Of a stretch of 41,266 nucleotides of DNA, positions 23,746 to 32,094 are shown one piece after another. The stretch is from Porticoccaceae bacterium UBA4026 (GTDB taxonomy: Bacteria > Pseudomonadota > Gammaproteobacteria > Pseudomonadales > Porticoccaceae): positions 1 through 41,266 of the forward strand of contig DGAQ01000004.1 of the NCBI GenBank assembly GCA_002382445.1, given 5' to 3'. The translations under genes were made by a program, and so were the position numbers. The notes under the pieces are model-generated. The model did no database searches, was not told where the DNA came from, and saw only the letters and a program-made list of their open reading frames with translations. Each line of letters begins with the position of its first letter. Position 1 is the first letter of the stretch.

Positions 23746-24090
23746 ATGTCGCTACAGGCGAGGTTTAAATTTTTTTTCTGGACGGCTATTTTAGCTGTGG
23801 CAATACTGTCCCTATTGCCTATTATTGTGCCTCACGAACTGGTCAGCTGGCAGGATAAAGTGCATCATTCCGTAGCTTATGGGCTGCTCTTCCTCTTAGC
23901 TATCTGTGCTTATGGGTATCGATTTACGCTTTGGAGAATTGGTGTTGTTCTAGCACTTTTTGGTTTACTTATGGAAATAGCTCAGTCCATGACGGCGTAT
24001 CGTTACGGGGATCCACTTGATTTCCTTGCCAATATTTCGGGCATCCTTTTAGTCGGTATTGCATATAGCTTGCGAGGACGGAGGTCATGA
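23746..24090 (+). CDS. VanZ-like small membrane protein
   Basis: This 114-residue inner-membrane protein has four hydrophobic spans, around residues 9-27, 43-59, 64-80 and 93-109. It carries the VanZ-family pattern: WQDKVHHSVAYGLLF after the first span and GDPLDFLANISG before the last. VanZ in enterococci lowers teicoplanin sensitivity by an unclear route; most VanZ-like proteins have no known role. It begins one base after the murU stop and overlaps the next gene by four bases, so it belongs to the amgK operon. A role in cell-wall metabolism is inference from that context only. Confidence 0.8.
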   Translation: MSLQARFKFFFWTAILAVAILSLLPIIVPHELVSWQDKVHHSVAYGLLFLLAICAYGYRFTLWRIGVVLALFGLLMEIAQSMTAYRYGDPLDFLANISGILLVGIAYSLRGRRS

Positions 24091-24317
24091 TTTCAGTGTA
24101 TCGTGGTAGTGATTATTTTGAAGCTCAGCTATTAAGAGACTTAATCGAACAAGCCGGTGTTCAGGTTTTTCTCCACGGAGCTTCATTGCAGGGTGGATTG
24201 GGCGAGGCCGCGGTCATGGGTCACCTGTCGATCATGGTCAATGAAAGAGATCAGTCCCAGGCGGCAGACGTAGTGATGGCCTACGAGCGTGGCGACTTTA
24301 CTTTAGAGGACGAATAA
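24087..24317 (+). CDS. DUF2007 domain protein
   Basis: This is a 76-residue soluble protein resembling the DUF2007 family (called putative signal transducing protein). Family features are the VYRGSDYFEAQLLRDLIEQAGVQVFLHG block, then a glycine-rich GGLGEA turn, and the strand LSIMVNERDQSQAADVV. No catalytic residues can be proposed. It overlaps the VanZ-like gene by four bases (ATGA) and the transporter start by one base (TAATG), which shows tight co-expression. The length is typical for this small family. Confidence 0.78.
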   Translation: MISVYRGSDYFEAQLLRDLIEQAGVQVFLHGASLQGGLGEAAVMGHLSIMVNERDQSQAADVVMAYERGDFTLEDE

Positions 24318-25711
24318 TGAGTTATCAAATTAAGCACCTGATGCTCTGGATTGCCCCTCTTGCGGGCACCTGTGTCTCGGCTTTAATGCTATCTTACGGA
24401 TGGGCAATTGAGGGAGCTCTAACTGCTGGCCTGACGGTTCTTTGCGCACTGTGGTGGATATTTGAGCCCATTCCTATTCCAGCAACATCTATGATCCCCT
24501 TAGGCGTTATGCCTCTGCTGGGTATACTCGATGGGAAGCAAGTTGCTCAGGCTTATGGTGACCCACTTATTATTTTATTAATGGGTGGTGCCATGCTGTC
24601 AAAAGCGATGGAAAAAAGCGGCGCTCATCGACGGATTGCTTTGGGGCTAGTGAATCTGTTTGGCGGCGAGAATCAGAGTCGATTAGTGTTTGGCTTTATG
24701 GTTGCGTCTGCAGCCTTGAGTATGTGGGTGTCAAACACGGCAACTACGCTTATGTTACTCCCTGTCGCCTATGCCGTGATAGACAGTGTAAAAAGTTCTG
24801 AGGAAAGCCAAAAGCTCGCTGTGGCTCTTCTTCTAGGCATTGCTTACTCGGCTAGTATTGGTGGTTTAGGTACTCCCATAGGCTCGCCGCCTAATGTTAT
24901 TTTTCTTAAAGTGTATGCTGAAACTACGGGTTTTATGCCGAGCTTTAGTCAATGGATGGCCTGGGCCCTACCCGTGGTCGTGATTATGATTCCTGTGGCT
25001 GGCTTATGGATGACACGTCATCTAAAAAATGGCTCACCATTAGTAATACCTAAAGTTGGCGATTGGCGTGCCGAAGAAATTCGCGTGTTAATTATATTTG
25101 GTTTGACTGCTCTAGCTTGGATTACCCTGCGTGAGCCATACGGTGGATGGACTACCTGGTTCGGCGTACCTTCTGCAAATTATGCTGCAGTTGCCTTAAC
25201 GGCAGTGGTACTAATGTTTGTCATACCTAATGGCTCCGGAGGCAAATTGTTGGATTGGGAGTCGGCATCCACCATTCACTGGGGGGTTTTGCTGTTATTT
25301 GCCGGAGGCATAGCCATTGCGAAAGCCTTTGCGATCACAGGTATTAGCTCGGCAATCGGTGATGCGCTTTCCGGTGTGACTCGCTTATCAATTATTGTGG
25401 TGATAGCCGTTGTTGCTATGGCGGTCACCTTCCTCACGGAAATAACCAGCAACACCGCAACAACAGCCTTATTAATGCCAATTCTTGCGGCGGCTTCTTT
25501 AGGCGCCGGCTTTGAACCCGCATTATTAATGTTGCCAGCAGCACTATCTGCAAGCTGTGCTTTCATGTTGCCAGTGGCTACTGGGCCCAACGCGATTGTT
25601 TTTGGTACTGGCAAAATTACAGTTGAACAAATGGTAAGAGAAGGGCTAATGCTCAATTTAATCGGGATTCTGGTGATTACTTGCGTGGTTTATTTCTGGT
25701 TAGGCGGGTAG
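24317..25711 (+). CDS. DASS/SLC13-family anion:sodium symporter
   Basis: This inner-membrane transporter has 464 residues and about eleven to twelve hydrophobic spans. Two copies of the SNT motif that bind substrate carboxylates and sodium in this family are present: SNTATT (139-144) and SNTATT (378-383). GTPIGSPPN and VATGPNAIVFGTG complete the paired re-entrant regions. Substrates in the family are C4 dicarboxylates, citrate, sulfate or phosphate; the sequence alone does not tell which. It is the last gene of the amgK operon, an unexpected partner for sugar recycling enzymes. Confidence 0.85.
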   Translation: MSYQIKHLMLWIAPLAGTCVSALMLSYGWAIEGALTAGLTVLCALWWIFEPIPIPATSMIPLGVMPLLGILDGKQVAQAYGDPLIILLMGGAMLSKAMEKSGAHRRIALGLVNLFGGENQSRLVFGFMVASAALSMWVSNTATTLMLLPVAYAVIDSVKSSEESQKLAVALLLGIAYSASIGGLGTPIGSPPNVIFLKVYAETTGFMPSFSQWMAWALPVVVIMIPVAGLWMTRHLKNGSPLVIPKVGDWRAEEIRVLIIFGLTALAWITLREPYGGWTTWFGVPSANYAAVALTAVVLMFVIPNGSGGKLLDWESASTIHWGVLLLFAGGIAIAKAFAITGISSAIGDALSGVTRLSIIVVIAVVAMAVTFLTEITSNTATTALLMPILAAASLGAGFEPALLMLPAALSASCAFMLPVATGPNAIVFGTGKITVEQMVREGLMLNLIGILVITCVVYFWLGG

Positions 25712-25732
25712 AAAAATTAAAAATTAACCCGC
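25704..25732. terminator. Weak inverted repeat between convergent genes
   Basis: GCGGGT (25704-25709) and ACCCGC (25727-25732) form a six-pair stem around a 17-base A+T-rich loop, overlapping the transporter stop codon. It lies between the convergent transporter and holA genes, where a two-way terminator is expected. There is no T-run directly after the stem, so the case is weak. Confidence 0.3.
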
Positions 25733-25747
25733 TCTGAAGAATTTGTA

Positions 25748-26794
25748 CTAGTTTTCTATTAGCAACTTAACGTTGCTTGGTTTTAGGATTTGACTACCAG
25801 CGAAAGACAGAACCAAGGTAGTCATCTCATCCCAAACGTCTGCTTTTCGAATGCCCTTAATCGCCTGATCAATGGCCCCAGCTTGATACATTAACATTCT
25901 AAGGTGGGCGCCACTGCATCGTTTCAGTGCGCGACGAAATAGGGGTAAGCGTTTTTCCCAAACCCCAGCATTTTTTAGCGCCCAGTCGCTATGCTCACCT
26001 CGAGCTACCTGCTCGCTGGCTTTAACTAAAATACGTAATTCACGGGTGATAGACCAAAGCAGAGGGACTGCGTCGGTGCCTTCGTTCTGTAATCCGCGTA
26101 ATGATCTTGCCGCAGACTGAGCGTCCCCCATCAAGATTTTATCAACAAATTCAAACAGGTTGTATCGCGCACTATCAGCCACTACGGAGGACATAGTTAT
26201 GGCATCAACCTTCCCGTCTACTGATAATAATTTAAGCTTCTCTATTTCTTGAGTGGCGGCTAAGAGATTACCCTCAACGCGCTCGGCAAGGATCTGGACT
26301 GCCTCTTGGTTTGCGGCTATCCCGGAATTTTGCAAACGTTGTTTAATCCAGCGCGGCAATTGCTCGGCAGTGATAGGCCAAACTTGAACATGGGCTCCCA
26401 ATGATTCTATGCTTTTAACCCACTGACTATTTTGTGCTGCACGCTCAAGTTTAGGTACTATTATTAGCAATAGATTATCGGGGTTTGGGTTAGCGCATAG
26501 TTCGCAAATTGCTTTGCTGCCCTTATCGCCTGGTTTACCATTACCAATGTTGATTTCAATTATTTTTTTCTCAGCAAACAATGATAGTGCGTTAGCTTCA
26601 TTGTACAATTGGTCCCAATCAAATTTACCATCGCCATAAAAAACATCTCTTTCTGAGAAACCCCGCTGCCGAGCGGCATAGCGCAGAGCATCTGCGGATT
26701 CTTGCGCGAGTAAGGGTTCATCCCCACTAATTATATAGGCAGGCAATAGGTCTCTTTGAAGGTGAGCGCCAAGTTGCTCTGGTCGTATTTTCAT
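25748..26794 (-). CDS. holA: DNA polymerase III subunit delta
   Basis: Delta opens the beta sliding clamp within the clamp loader. The 348 residues (343 in E. coli) show the N-terminal MKIRPEQLGAHLQRDLLPAYIISGDEPLLAQE and YGDGKFDWDQL segments. The LIIVPKLERAAQNSQWVK region and the helical C-terminal collar domain follow. AAGGAAAAGAG precedes the ATG. It follows lptE by 31 bases in the leuS-lptE-holA order also found in E. coli. Confidence 0.96.
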   Translation of the reverse strand: MKIRPEQLGAHLQRDLLPAYIISGDEPLLAQESADALRYAARQRGFSERDVFYGDGKFDWDQLYNEANALSLFAEKKIIEINIGNGKPGDKGSKAICELCANPNPDNLLLIIVPKLERAAQNSQWVKSIESLGAHVQVWPITAEQLPRWIKQRLQNSGIAANQEAVQILAERVEGNLLAATQEIEKLKLLSVDGKVDAITMSSVVADSARYNLFEFVDKILMGDAQSAARSLRGLQNEGTDAVPLLWSITRELRILVKASEQVARGEHSDWALKNAGVWEKRLPLFRRALKRCSGAHLRMLMYQAGAIDQAIKGIRKADVWDEMTTLVLSFAGSQILKPSNVKLLIEN

Positions 26795-26825
26795 CTCTTT
26801 TCCTTAGGATTTATTAGAGCTCCCT

Positions 26826-27317
26826 TCACTGAGGAAAAATGCGTAATCGTTCTAATATTTGACGCACTATATCCTCGCGCATCCCGTTACGAACAAATCT
26901 TTCCTCATTATCTGAGGCTAGAATATCGTCCTCGCTAAATTCATAAACACGTTCCACCGAGGCAGTGAACAAAGGTGTTATTTGATTAGCTTCAGAGTCG
27001 CTAATATAAAAATCAACCTCTTCATTAAGTTGGTACTCAGCGACTCTGGCGCTGGCATTAAGACTTGCGGTACCATAGTGTTGCCGAAAGTCGACAATTA
27101 CTACAGTATAGTCTGCGCCTGCATAAGTAGCTGCGACCTTGACACCATAGGTGCTCAGAGCTCGCTTTAGTTCTGTGATCAGGGCGCTACTAGGATTGCT
27201 TGAAGAAATATAAATACTGCCCACTGATGAGGGGACAATTTGCGCATCCCGCAATTGCCACCCACAGCTAGAGATTATGAGAGTAAGGGTCATGAGTAAG
27301 ATTTTTTGTTTCATCAT
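26826..27317 (-). CDS. lptE: LPS-assembly lipoprotein LptE
   Basis: LptE is the outer-membrane lipoprotein that plugs the LptD barrel and binds LPS. The 163 residues begin with a lipoprotein signal peptide; the lipobox is ISSC with Cys near residue 18, followed by GWQLRDA, a hallmark of the family. The rest is predicted as a small alpha-beta fold with the YQLNEEVDFYI strand. GAGG lies three bases from ATG 27317 and six from ATG 27314, so the second ATG may be the real start. Its partner lptD lies about 5 kb away. Confidence 0.92.
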   Translation of the reverse strand: MMKQKILLMTLTLIISSCGWQLRDAQIVPSSVGSIYISSSNPSSALITELKRALSTYGVKVAATYAGADYTVVIVDFRQHYGTASLNASARVAEYQLNEEVDFYISDSEANQITPLFTASVERVYEFSEDDILASDNEERFVRNGMREDIVRQILERLRIFPQ

Positions 27318-27324
27318 CAGCCTC

Positions 27325-29922
27325 TTAGTTAGCGACTATATTAATTAACCTGCCGGGCACAATAATTATTTTACGAATGACAAAACCGTCTATAAAGCGT
27401 AAAACGTTATCATCTTTGAGGGCAATATCTTCAATTTCTTGCTTGGAAATATTGGCAGACACATCGATTTTCCCGCGTACCTTGCCATTCACTTGAAGGA
27501 CCAAGGTTATTGATGTACGAATCAATGCGGTCTCATCGACAGCAGGCCAGCTTGCATCTGCTACTGACTCTGAGTTGCCCAGAGTCGCCCACAAACTATG
27601 ACAGATATGCGGCGCCACAGGCGATAAGAGTAAAATAGCACAGGTCAAAGCTTCATGTCTCACCGCGATAGATTGCCCATCTAACTCAGTTAACTTAGCT
27701 ACGTCGTTTAATAATTCCATAACTGCCGCAATCGCAGTGTTAAAGGTATTGCGCCGACCATAATCATCGTTAACTTTGCCAATAGTTTGGTGAGTCTTGC
27801 GTCGTAAGTCTTTTTGCGCCTCGTTAAGGGCGCCGACATTTAGCGGGTCGAGGGTATTGAGGATTAGGTGATCATGAACCATCTTCCACAGTTTACGCAA
27901 GAAGCGGTAGGCGCCAGAAACGCCCTCGTCACTCCACTCTAGGGTTTGCTCTGGAGGCGCTGCAAACATTGTGAACAGCCGCACTGTATCAGCACCATGC
28001 TTGTCAATAGCAGTCTGTGGGTCTATACCGTTATTCTTAGACTTAGACATTTTAGTAATGCCACCACTCTGCACTGGCATGCCGGTTTTAATTTCGGTGG
28101 CAGTCAGGGCGCGACCTTTGGCATCTCGATCGACCTTAACTTCACTGGGAGACAGCCAGACTTTCCTGCCCGCATTCTCAGTGTAAAACGATTCTGCCAG
28201 GACCATACCTTGGCATAGCAGGCTCTTGAAAGGTTCGCTACTGCTCACTAGCCCTTCATCTCGCAGTAGTTTGTGATAAAACCGAGCATATAGCAGATGC
28301 AAAATAGCATGTTCTATACCCCCCACATATTGATCTACTGGAAGCCAGTAATTGGCTCGCTCTGGGTCGAGCATTGCGCTGTCCAGATCGGAGCAGGTAA
28401 ACCTAGCGTGATACCAAGAGGACTCCATAAAGGTGTCGAAAGTGTCAGTTTCACGCTCAACTGATTGGCCGTTCAAATCGGTCATACGCCAATTTTTGTC
28501 TGCCTTGATCGGCGATTGGATACCGTCCATTGTAACGTCGGTGGGCAAAATTATAGGTAATTTATCTAGAGGTACTGGAATTTCACCACCCTCAGCTAAG
28601 TTGTACATTGGGATAGGCGCTCCCCAGTAACGTTGACGGCTAACACCCCAGTCACGAAGACGATAATTGGTGGTTACTGTGCCATGGTTAGTCGCCTCAA
28701 GATCAGTTGCCATGCCATCAAAGGCGGCAGAAAAATCAAGCCCATCGTATGGGCCTGAATTAATTAATATTCCTTTATCAACAAAAGCATCAACATCAAC
28801 ATCACAGCTTTGGTTGTCTATTGGAGCCACAACCTGCTTTATCGGTAGACGATATTTTTTGGCAAACTCGTGGTCACGCTGGTCATGAGCGGGCACTGCC
28901 ATTACTGCTCCGGAGCCATAGTCCATCAATACATAATTTCCCACCCACAGGGGGACAGTTTCCCCAGTCAATGGATGCACGGCTGTAATTCCAGTATCTA
29001 TGCCAAGCTTTTCCATCGTGGCCATCTCTGCCTCGGACATCTGTTGTTTTCGGCACTGTTCTATGAAGTCGGCTAAGGCAGTATTAGTTTGAGCCACTTC
29101 TAACGCTATTGGATGTTGGGTTGCTAATGTTAGATAGGTGACGCCCATCAAAGTGTCAGGTCGCGTGGTATACACCTCGAAGTTTTGATGTTCGCCAATG
29201 CTTTGTAATAGATCAAAGGTAACATTGATGCCGCGACTTTTGCCAATCCAGTTGCGCTGCATAGTTTTCACTTGTTCAGGCCATTGGTCTAGGTCATCTA
29301 AATCGTCCAATAGCTGCTCAGCATAGTCGGTGATACGGATGAACCATTGGGGAATTTCTTTTCGCTCTACAGGGGTGTCGCAGCGCCAACAACAACCGTC
29401 TATCACTTGCTCATTGGCAAGTACAGTGGCGTCATTAGGACACCAGTTAACTGCACTAGTCTTTTTGTAAACGAGACCTTTTTCATACAACTTGGTAAAA
29501 AACCATTGTTCCCAGCGGTAATAGTTGGGCTCGCAGGTGGCTAATTCTCGCGACCAGTCGATACCAAAGCCGAGCGACTTTAACTGCGCCTTCATATAGG
29601 CAATGTTTTCATGGGTCCATTTAGCCGGTGCGGTTTTGTTTTCAACGGCAGCATTTTCAGCCGGCAAGCCAAAGGCGTCCCAGCCCATGGGGTGAAGAAC
29701 ATTTTTTCCTTGCATGCGCTGATACCGAGCAATCACGTCGGTTATTGTATAGTTACGCACATGACCCATATGAAGCTTTCCGCTAGGGTAGGGAAACATA
29801 GCGAGGCAATAGAATTTTTCTTTATCAGGATCTTCAGTGACTTCAAAGGTCTTGTTGTCTGTCCAAAATTGCTGGGCTTCTCGTTCTATCTGGGCGGGGT
29901 TATATACTACGTCTGAAGTCAT
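27325..29922 (-). CDS. leuS: Leucyl-tRNA synthetase
   Basis: LeuRS charges tRNA-Leu in the cytoplasm. The 865 residues contain the class I motifs HMGH (residues 51-54, in PYPSGKLHMGHVRNY) and KMSKS (in GITKMSKSKNNG). The CP1 editing domain follows the zinc-knuckle region (CCWRC), with TTRPDTLMG and the YGSGAVMAVPAHDQRD block that carries the editing aspartate. I chose ATG 29922 rather than the TTG three bases upstream. The ribosome binding site is weak. lptE follows after seven bases. Confidence 0.97.
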   Translation of the reverse strand: MTSDVVYNPAQIEREAQQFWTDNKTFEVTEDPDKEKFYCLAMFPYPSGKLHMGHVRNYTITDVIARYQRMQGKNVLHPMGWDAFGLPAENAAVENKTAPAKWTHENIAYMKAQLKSLGFGIDWSRELATCEPNYYRWEQWFFTKLYEKGLVYKKTSAVNWCPNDATVLANEQVIDGCCWRCDTPVERKEIPQWFIRITDYAEQLLDDLDDLDQWPEQVKTMQRNWIGKSRGINVTFDLLQSIGEHQNFEVYTTRPDTLMGVTYLTLATQHPIALEVAQTNTALADFIEQCRKQQMSEAEMATMEKLGIDTGITAVHPLTGETVPLWVGNYVLMDYGSGAVMAVPAHDQRDHEFAKKYRLPIKQVVAPIDNQSCDVDVDAFVDKGILINSGPYDGLDFSAAFDGMATDLEATNHGTVTTNYRLRDWGVSRQRYWGAPIPMYNLAEGGEIPVPLDKLPIILPTDVTMDGIQSPIKADKNWRMTDLNGQSVERETDTFDTFMESSWYHARFTCSDLDSAMLDPERANYWLPVDQYVGGIEHAILHLLYARFYHKLLRDEGLVSSSEPFKSLLCQGMVLAESFYTENAGRKVWLSPSEVKVDRDAKGRALTATEIKTGMPVQSGGITKMSKSKNNGIDPQTAIDKHGADTVRLFTMFAAPPEQTLEWSDEGVSGAYRFLRKLWKMVHDHLILNTLDPLNVGALNEAQKDLRRKTHQTIGKVNDDYGRRNTFNTAIAAVMELLNDVAKLTELDGQSIAVRHEALTCAILLLSPVAPHICHSLWATLGNSESVADASWPAVDETALIRTSITLVLQVNGKVRGKIDVSANISKQEIEDIALKDDNVLRFIDGFVIRKIIIVPGRLINIVAN

Positions 29923-29994
29923 CAATATTCACTGCTTATAGGGTTTACGAATTAAGCATGAATTATAGGCGAATGCTGCCCGCTCTAACAGTCA

Positions 29995-30051
29995 CTCGCG
30001 ACGAATATCCAGAAGAGTATTCATCGCGAGGACGACGAAGCCGTTGTCGTC
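29995..30051 (-). repeat. Two tandem hairpins between the peroxiredoxin gene and leuS
   Basis: Hairpin one pairs 29995-30008 with 30017-30030: fourteen positions with one mismatch and one G-U, outer arms CTCGCGA and TCGCGAG, and an eight-base loop. Hairpin two directly abuts it: GACGAC (30031-30036) with GTCGTC (30046-30051), extendable to eight pairs. On the minus strand they lie six bases past the peroxiredoxin stop and about 70 bases before the leuS start. No T-run follows, so they look like an mRNA-protecting or attenuating element or a REP-like repeat. Confidence 0.6.
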
Positions 30052-30056
30052 AGGTT

Positions 30057-30587
30057 TTAGCTGGCTTGACGGGCGGGTATACCAAGCTTTTTGAGCCTAG
30101 CGGCCATATCCTCTGCCGAGGTTGCAGCTTGAATATCGCGGTCAATGTAGAGGATTTTGCCATCTTTACCTATATAGATGGTATGGCGGTTTGGAACGCC
30201 GTAAAAGGCCAACACATCATAGGCTGTTGCAACTTCCTTCGTTGGGTCGCTCAGTAAGGGAAAGTCAGCGCCATTCTCTGCGGCAAATTCTTTGTTGGTT
30301 TCCAGAGAATCAACGCTAGCCATGAAATAGGTCACATCTAACTCTTTGAGCAAATGACCATTCTCGGCTAGGGATTTACACTCAATGGTGCACCCCGACG
30401 TAAATGCCCTGGGATACCATGCAATCACAATCGCTTGCTTGTTGCGAAATTGCTCTAGCGTGTAGGTATTGCCATCGGTCGCTTCCAATGTGAACCCGGG
30501 AGCCTGATCACCTATTTCTAAAGCAATTGTTGAAAGTGAAACTGTTAAGCCGATTAAAAGGATAAGTAATGTTTTTTTAACTGTCAT
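30057..30587 (-). CDS. Exported peroxiredoxin of the Bcp/PrxQ type
   Basis: This is a thioredoxin-fold peroxidase that would reduce hydroperoxides outside the cytoplasm. From ATG 30587 the 176 residues start with a hydrophobic signal segment (KKTLLILLIGLTVSLSTIA). IGDQAPGFTLEATDG and the active site AFTSGCTIEC follow, with the peroxidatic Cys at 66 and a second Cys at 70 as in PrxQ enzymes. The conserved Pro, Thr and Arg surround is recognisable. I rejected the longer start at 30611, because GAGG near 30597-30600 fits ATG 30587. It overlaps the lnt end by 11 bases. Confidence 0.88.
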   Translation of the reverse strand: MTVKKTLLILLIGLTVSLSTIALEIGDQAPGFTLEATDGNTYTLEQFRNKQAIVIAWYPRAFTSGCTIECKSLAENGHLLKELDVTYFMASVDSLETNKEFAAENGADFPLLSDPTKEVATAYDVLAFYGVPNRHTIYIGKDGKILYIDRDIQAATSAEDMAARLKKLGIPARQAS

Positions 30588-32094
30588 GTCTTGGGACCTC
30601 CTCGATCGCAATTTTATTTTTTGTCCTAATTAAAATGATGCAAATAAGTAAAACTATAGCAAGGGTCGGCCATGATCTAAACTTAGAAAATGCCGTGACA
30701 CCGACTCTGGGTTGCACAATGCCTGATAGCTCAGAGGTCTCGTACTGCTCAATTTTTTGGTAGATTAGACCCCTATGATCAACCAGTGCAGAAATGCCAT
30801 TATTAGTGCCGCGTATTAAAGGCTTAGCATTTTCCAGCGCTCTCATTTGAGCCATTTGCATATGTTGTTTGGGGCCAATAGAGCGACCAAACCAAGCATC
30901 ATTGCTCACCGTCATAATAACCGATGACTTGGTACTATTACGAGCGACCAGGTCTGGATAGACCACTTCATAGCAAATAGCCGCTGAAATAAAGTGCCCC
31001 TGTACCGAAAACGGATGTTGGTTGGCCGCGCCAATTGCAATTGACGACATAGGTAGATCGAAGAACTTTATCAGTCCGCGCAGTATCGGCTCAAAGGGGA
31101 CATATTCACCGAAAGGCACCAGACGTGTTTTATTATACTGTCCGCTGGATAGACCGAGAGCAATCATCGAATTAAAGTAGCGGCGGGTTTCGTTGTCGTA
31201 GGTCACTATGCCCGACAGTAGGCTGGTATTTGTTTTTAAGGCTTTTTCCTGAAGGTCTTGCATGAAGTCAGGGATGCGCTCTGGAATAGCAGGCACAGCC
31301 ATTTCTGGCCAGACGATCAGGTCTTTATCCCAGTGACTCTCACTTTGCGTGGTTAACTGCCTAAGGATCGCTGATTGCTTTTCTGCAGACCATTTTTCAC
31401 CCTGTGGGATGTTGGGCTGGATCAGTGTTACTGATAAAGGCACGCCACTTTTCTCGGTCCATTCATATTGCTGTAAGCAATAGCCTGCGGCCACAAAAAA
31501 TAGCAGGGCTACCATCGACTGACGCACTGCAGAGACTTTAATGTGTCCTTGGCAAATTAGCGTTAAAAGTACCCCGGAAAATGCAGCAATAAGACTTAGC
31601 CATAAAACGCCGCCAACAGGAGCCCAGCCATTAAGCCAGGTTTCGGTGTGACTATAACCGGCAAATAGCCAGGGAAACCCGGTCAAAAACCAGGTTCTTA
31701 TCCATTCACTAAGAACCCAGATGGAAGGAAGTCCGAGTATCCAGCTAATAGGCGTTTGAGGGATAAGCGCGCTCAGGGCGTAGGGCACGGCAAATAGAAA
31801 AGCTAAAAAAAGACAAAACAATGCTGTCGCCAATAGGGCTAGGGGTGCGGCGACAAACCCATACTCATGAATGCTGACATAGAGCCAACTGGCGCCGGAG
31901 AAAAACAAACCAAAAGCATAGGTGGTAGTGTCCAAAAGTGTTTGTTTGATGGTTTTATGTTGCAGGGCTCTGAACAGCAGGGCAATACTAATGAGCACCG
32001 CCGGCCAAAAATGAAAAGGCGCTAAGCCAAGCGGAAATATGGCGCCAGCAAAAAGTAGGCCCCCGTAATGTTGAAGTTTTCCGACGCCGCTCAT
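30577..32094 (-). CDS. lnt: Apolipoprotein N-acyltransferase
   Basis: Lnt adds the third acyl chain to outer-membrane lipoproteins at the periplasmic face of the inner membrane. The 505 residues start with six or so hydrophobic spans and continue with a nitrilase-like domain. The catalytic triad is visible as E in IVWPEMAVP, K in NKTRLVPFGEYVP, and C in AAICYEVVYP. A last hydrophobic span lies near the C-terminus. It begins within the corC stop (one-base overlap). LptE, encoded nearby, is one likely substrate. Confidence 0.96.
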   Translation of the reverse strand: MSGVGKLQHYGGLLFAGAIFPLGLAPFHFWPAVLISIALLFRALQHKTIKQTLLDTTTYAFGLFFSGASWLYVSIHEYGFVAAPLALLATALFCLFLAFLFAVPYALSALIPQTPISWILGLPSIWVLSEWIRTWFLTGFPWLFAGYSHTETWLNGWAPVGGVLWLSLIAAFSGVLLTLICQGHIKVSAVRQSMVALLFFVAAGYCLQQYEWTEKSGVPLSVTLIQPNIPQGEKWSAEKQSAILRQLTTQSESHWDKDLIVWPEMAVPAIPERIPDFMQDLQEKALKTNTSLLSGIVTYDNETRRYFNSMIALGLSSGQYNKTRLVPFGEYVPFEPILRGLIKFFDLPMSSIAIGAANQHPFSVQGHFISAAICYEVVYPDLVARNSTKSSVIMTVSNDAWFGRSIGPKQHMQMAQMRALENAKPLIRGTNNGISALVDHRGLIYQKIEQYETSELSGIVQPRVGVTAFSKFRSWPTLAIVLLICIILIRTKNKIAIEEVPRHDS

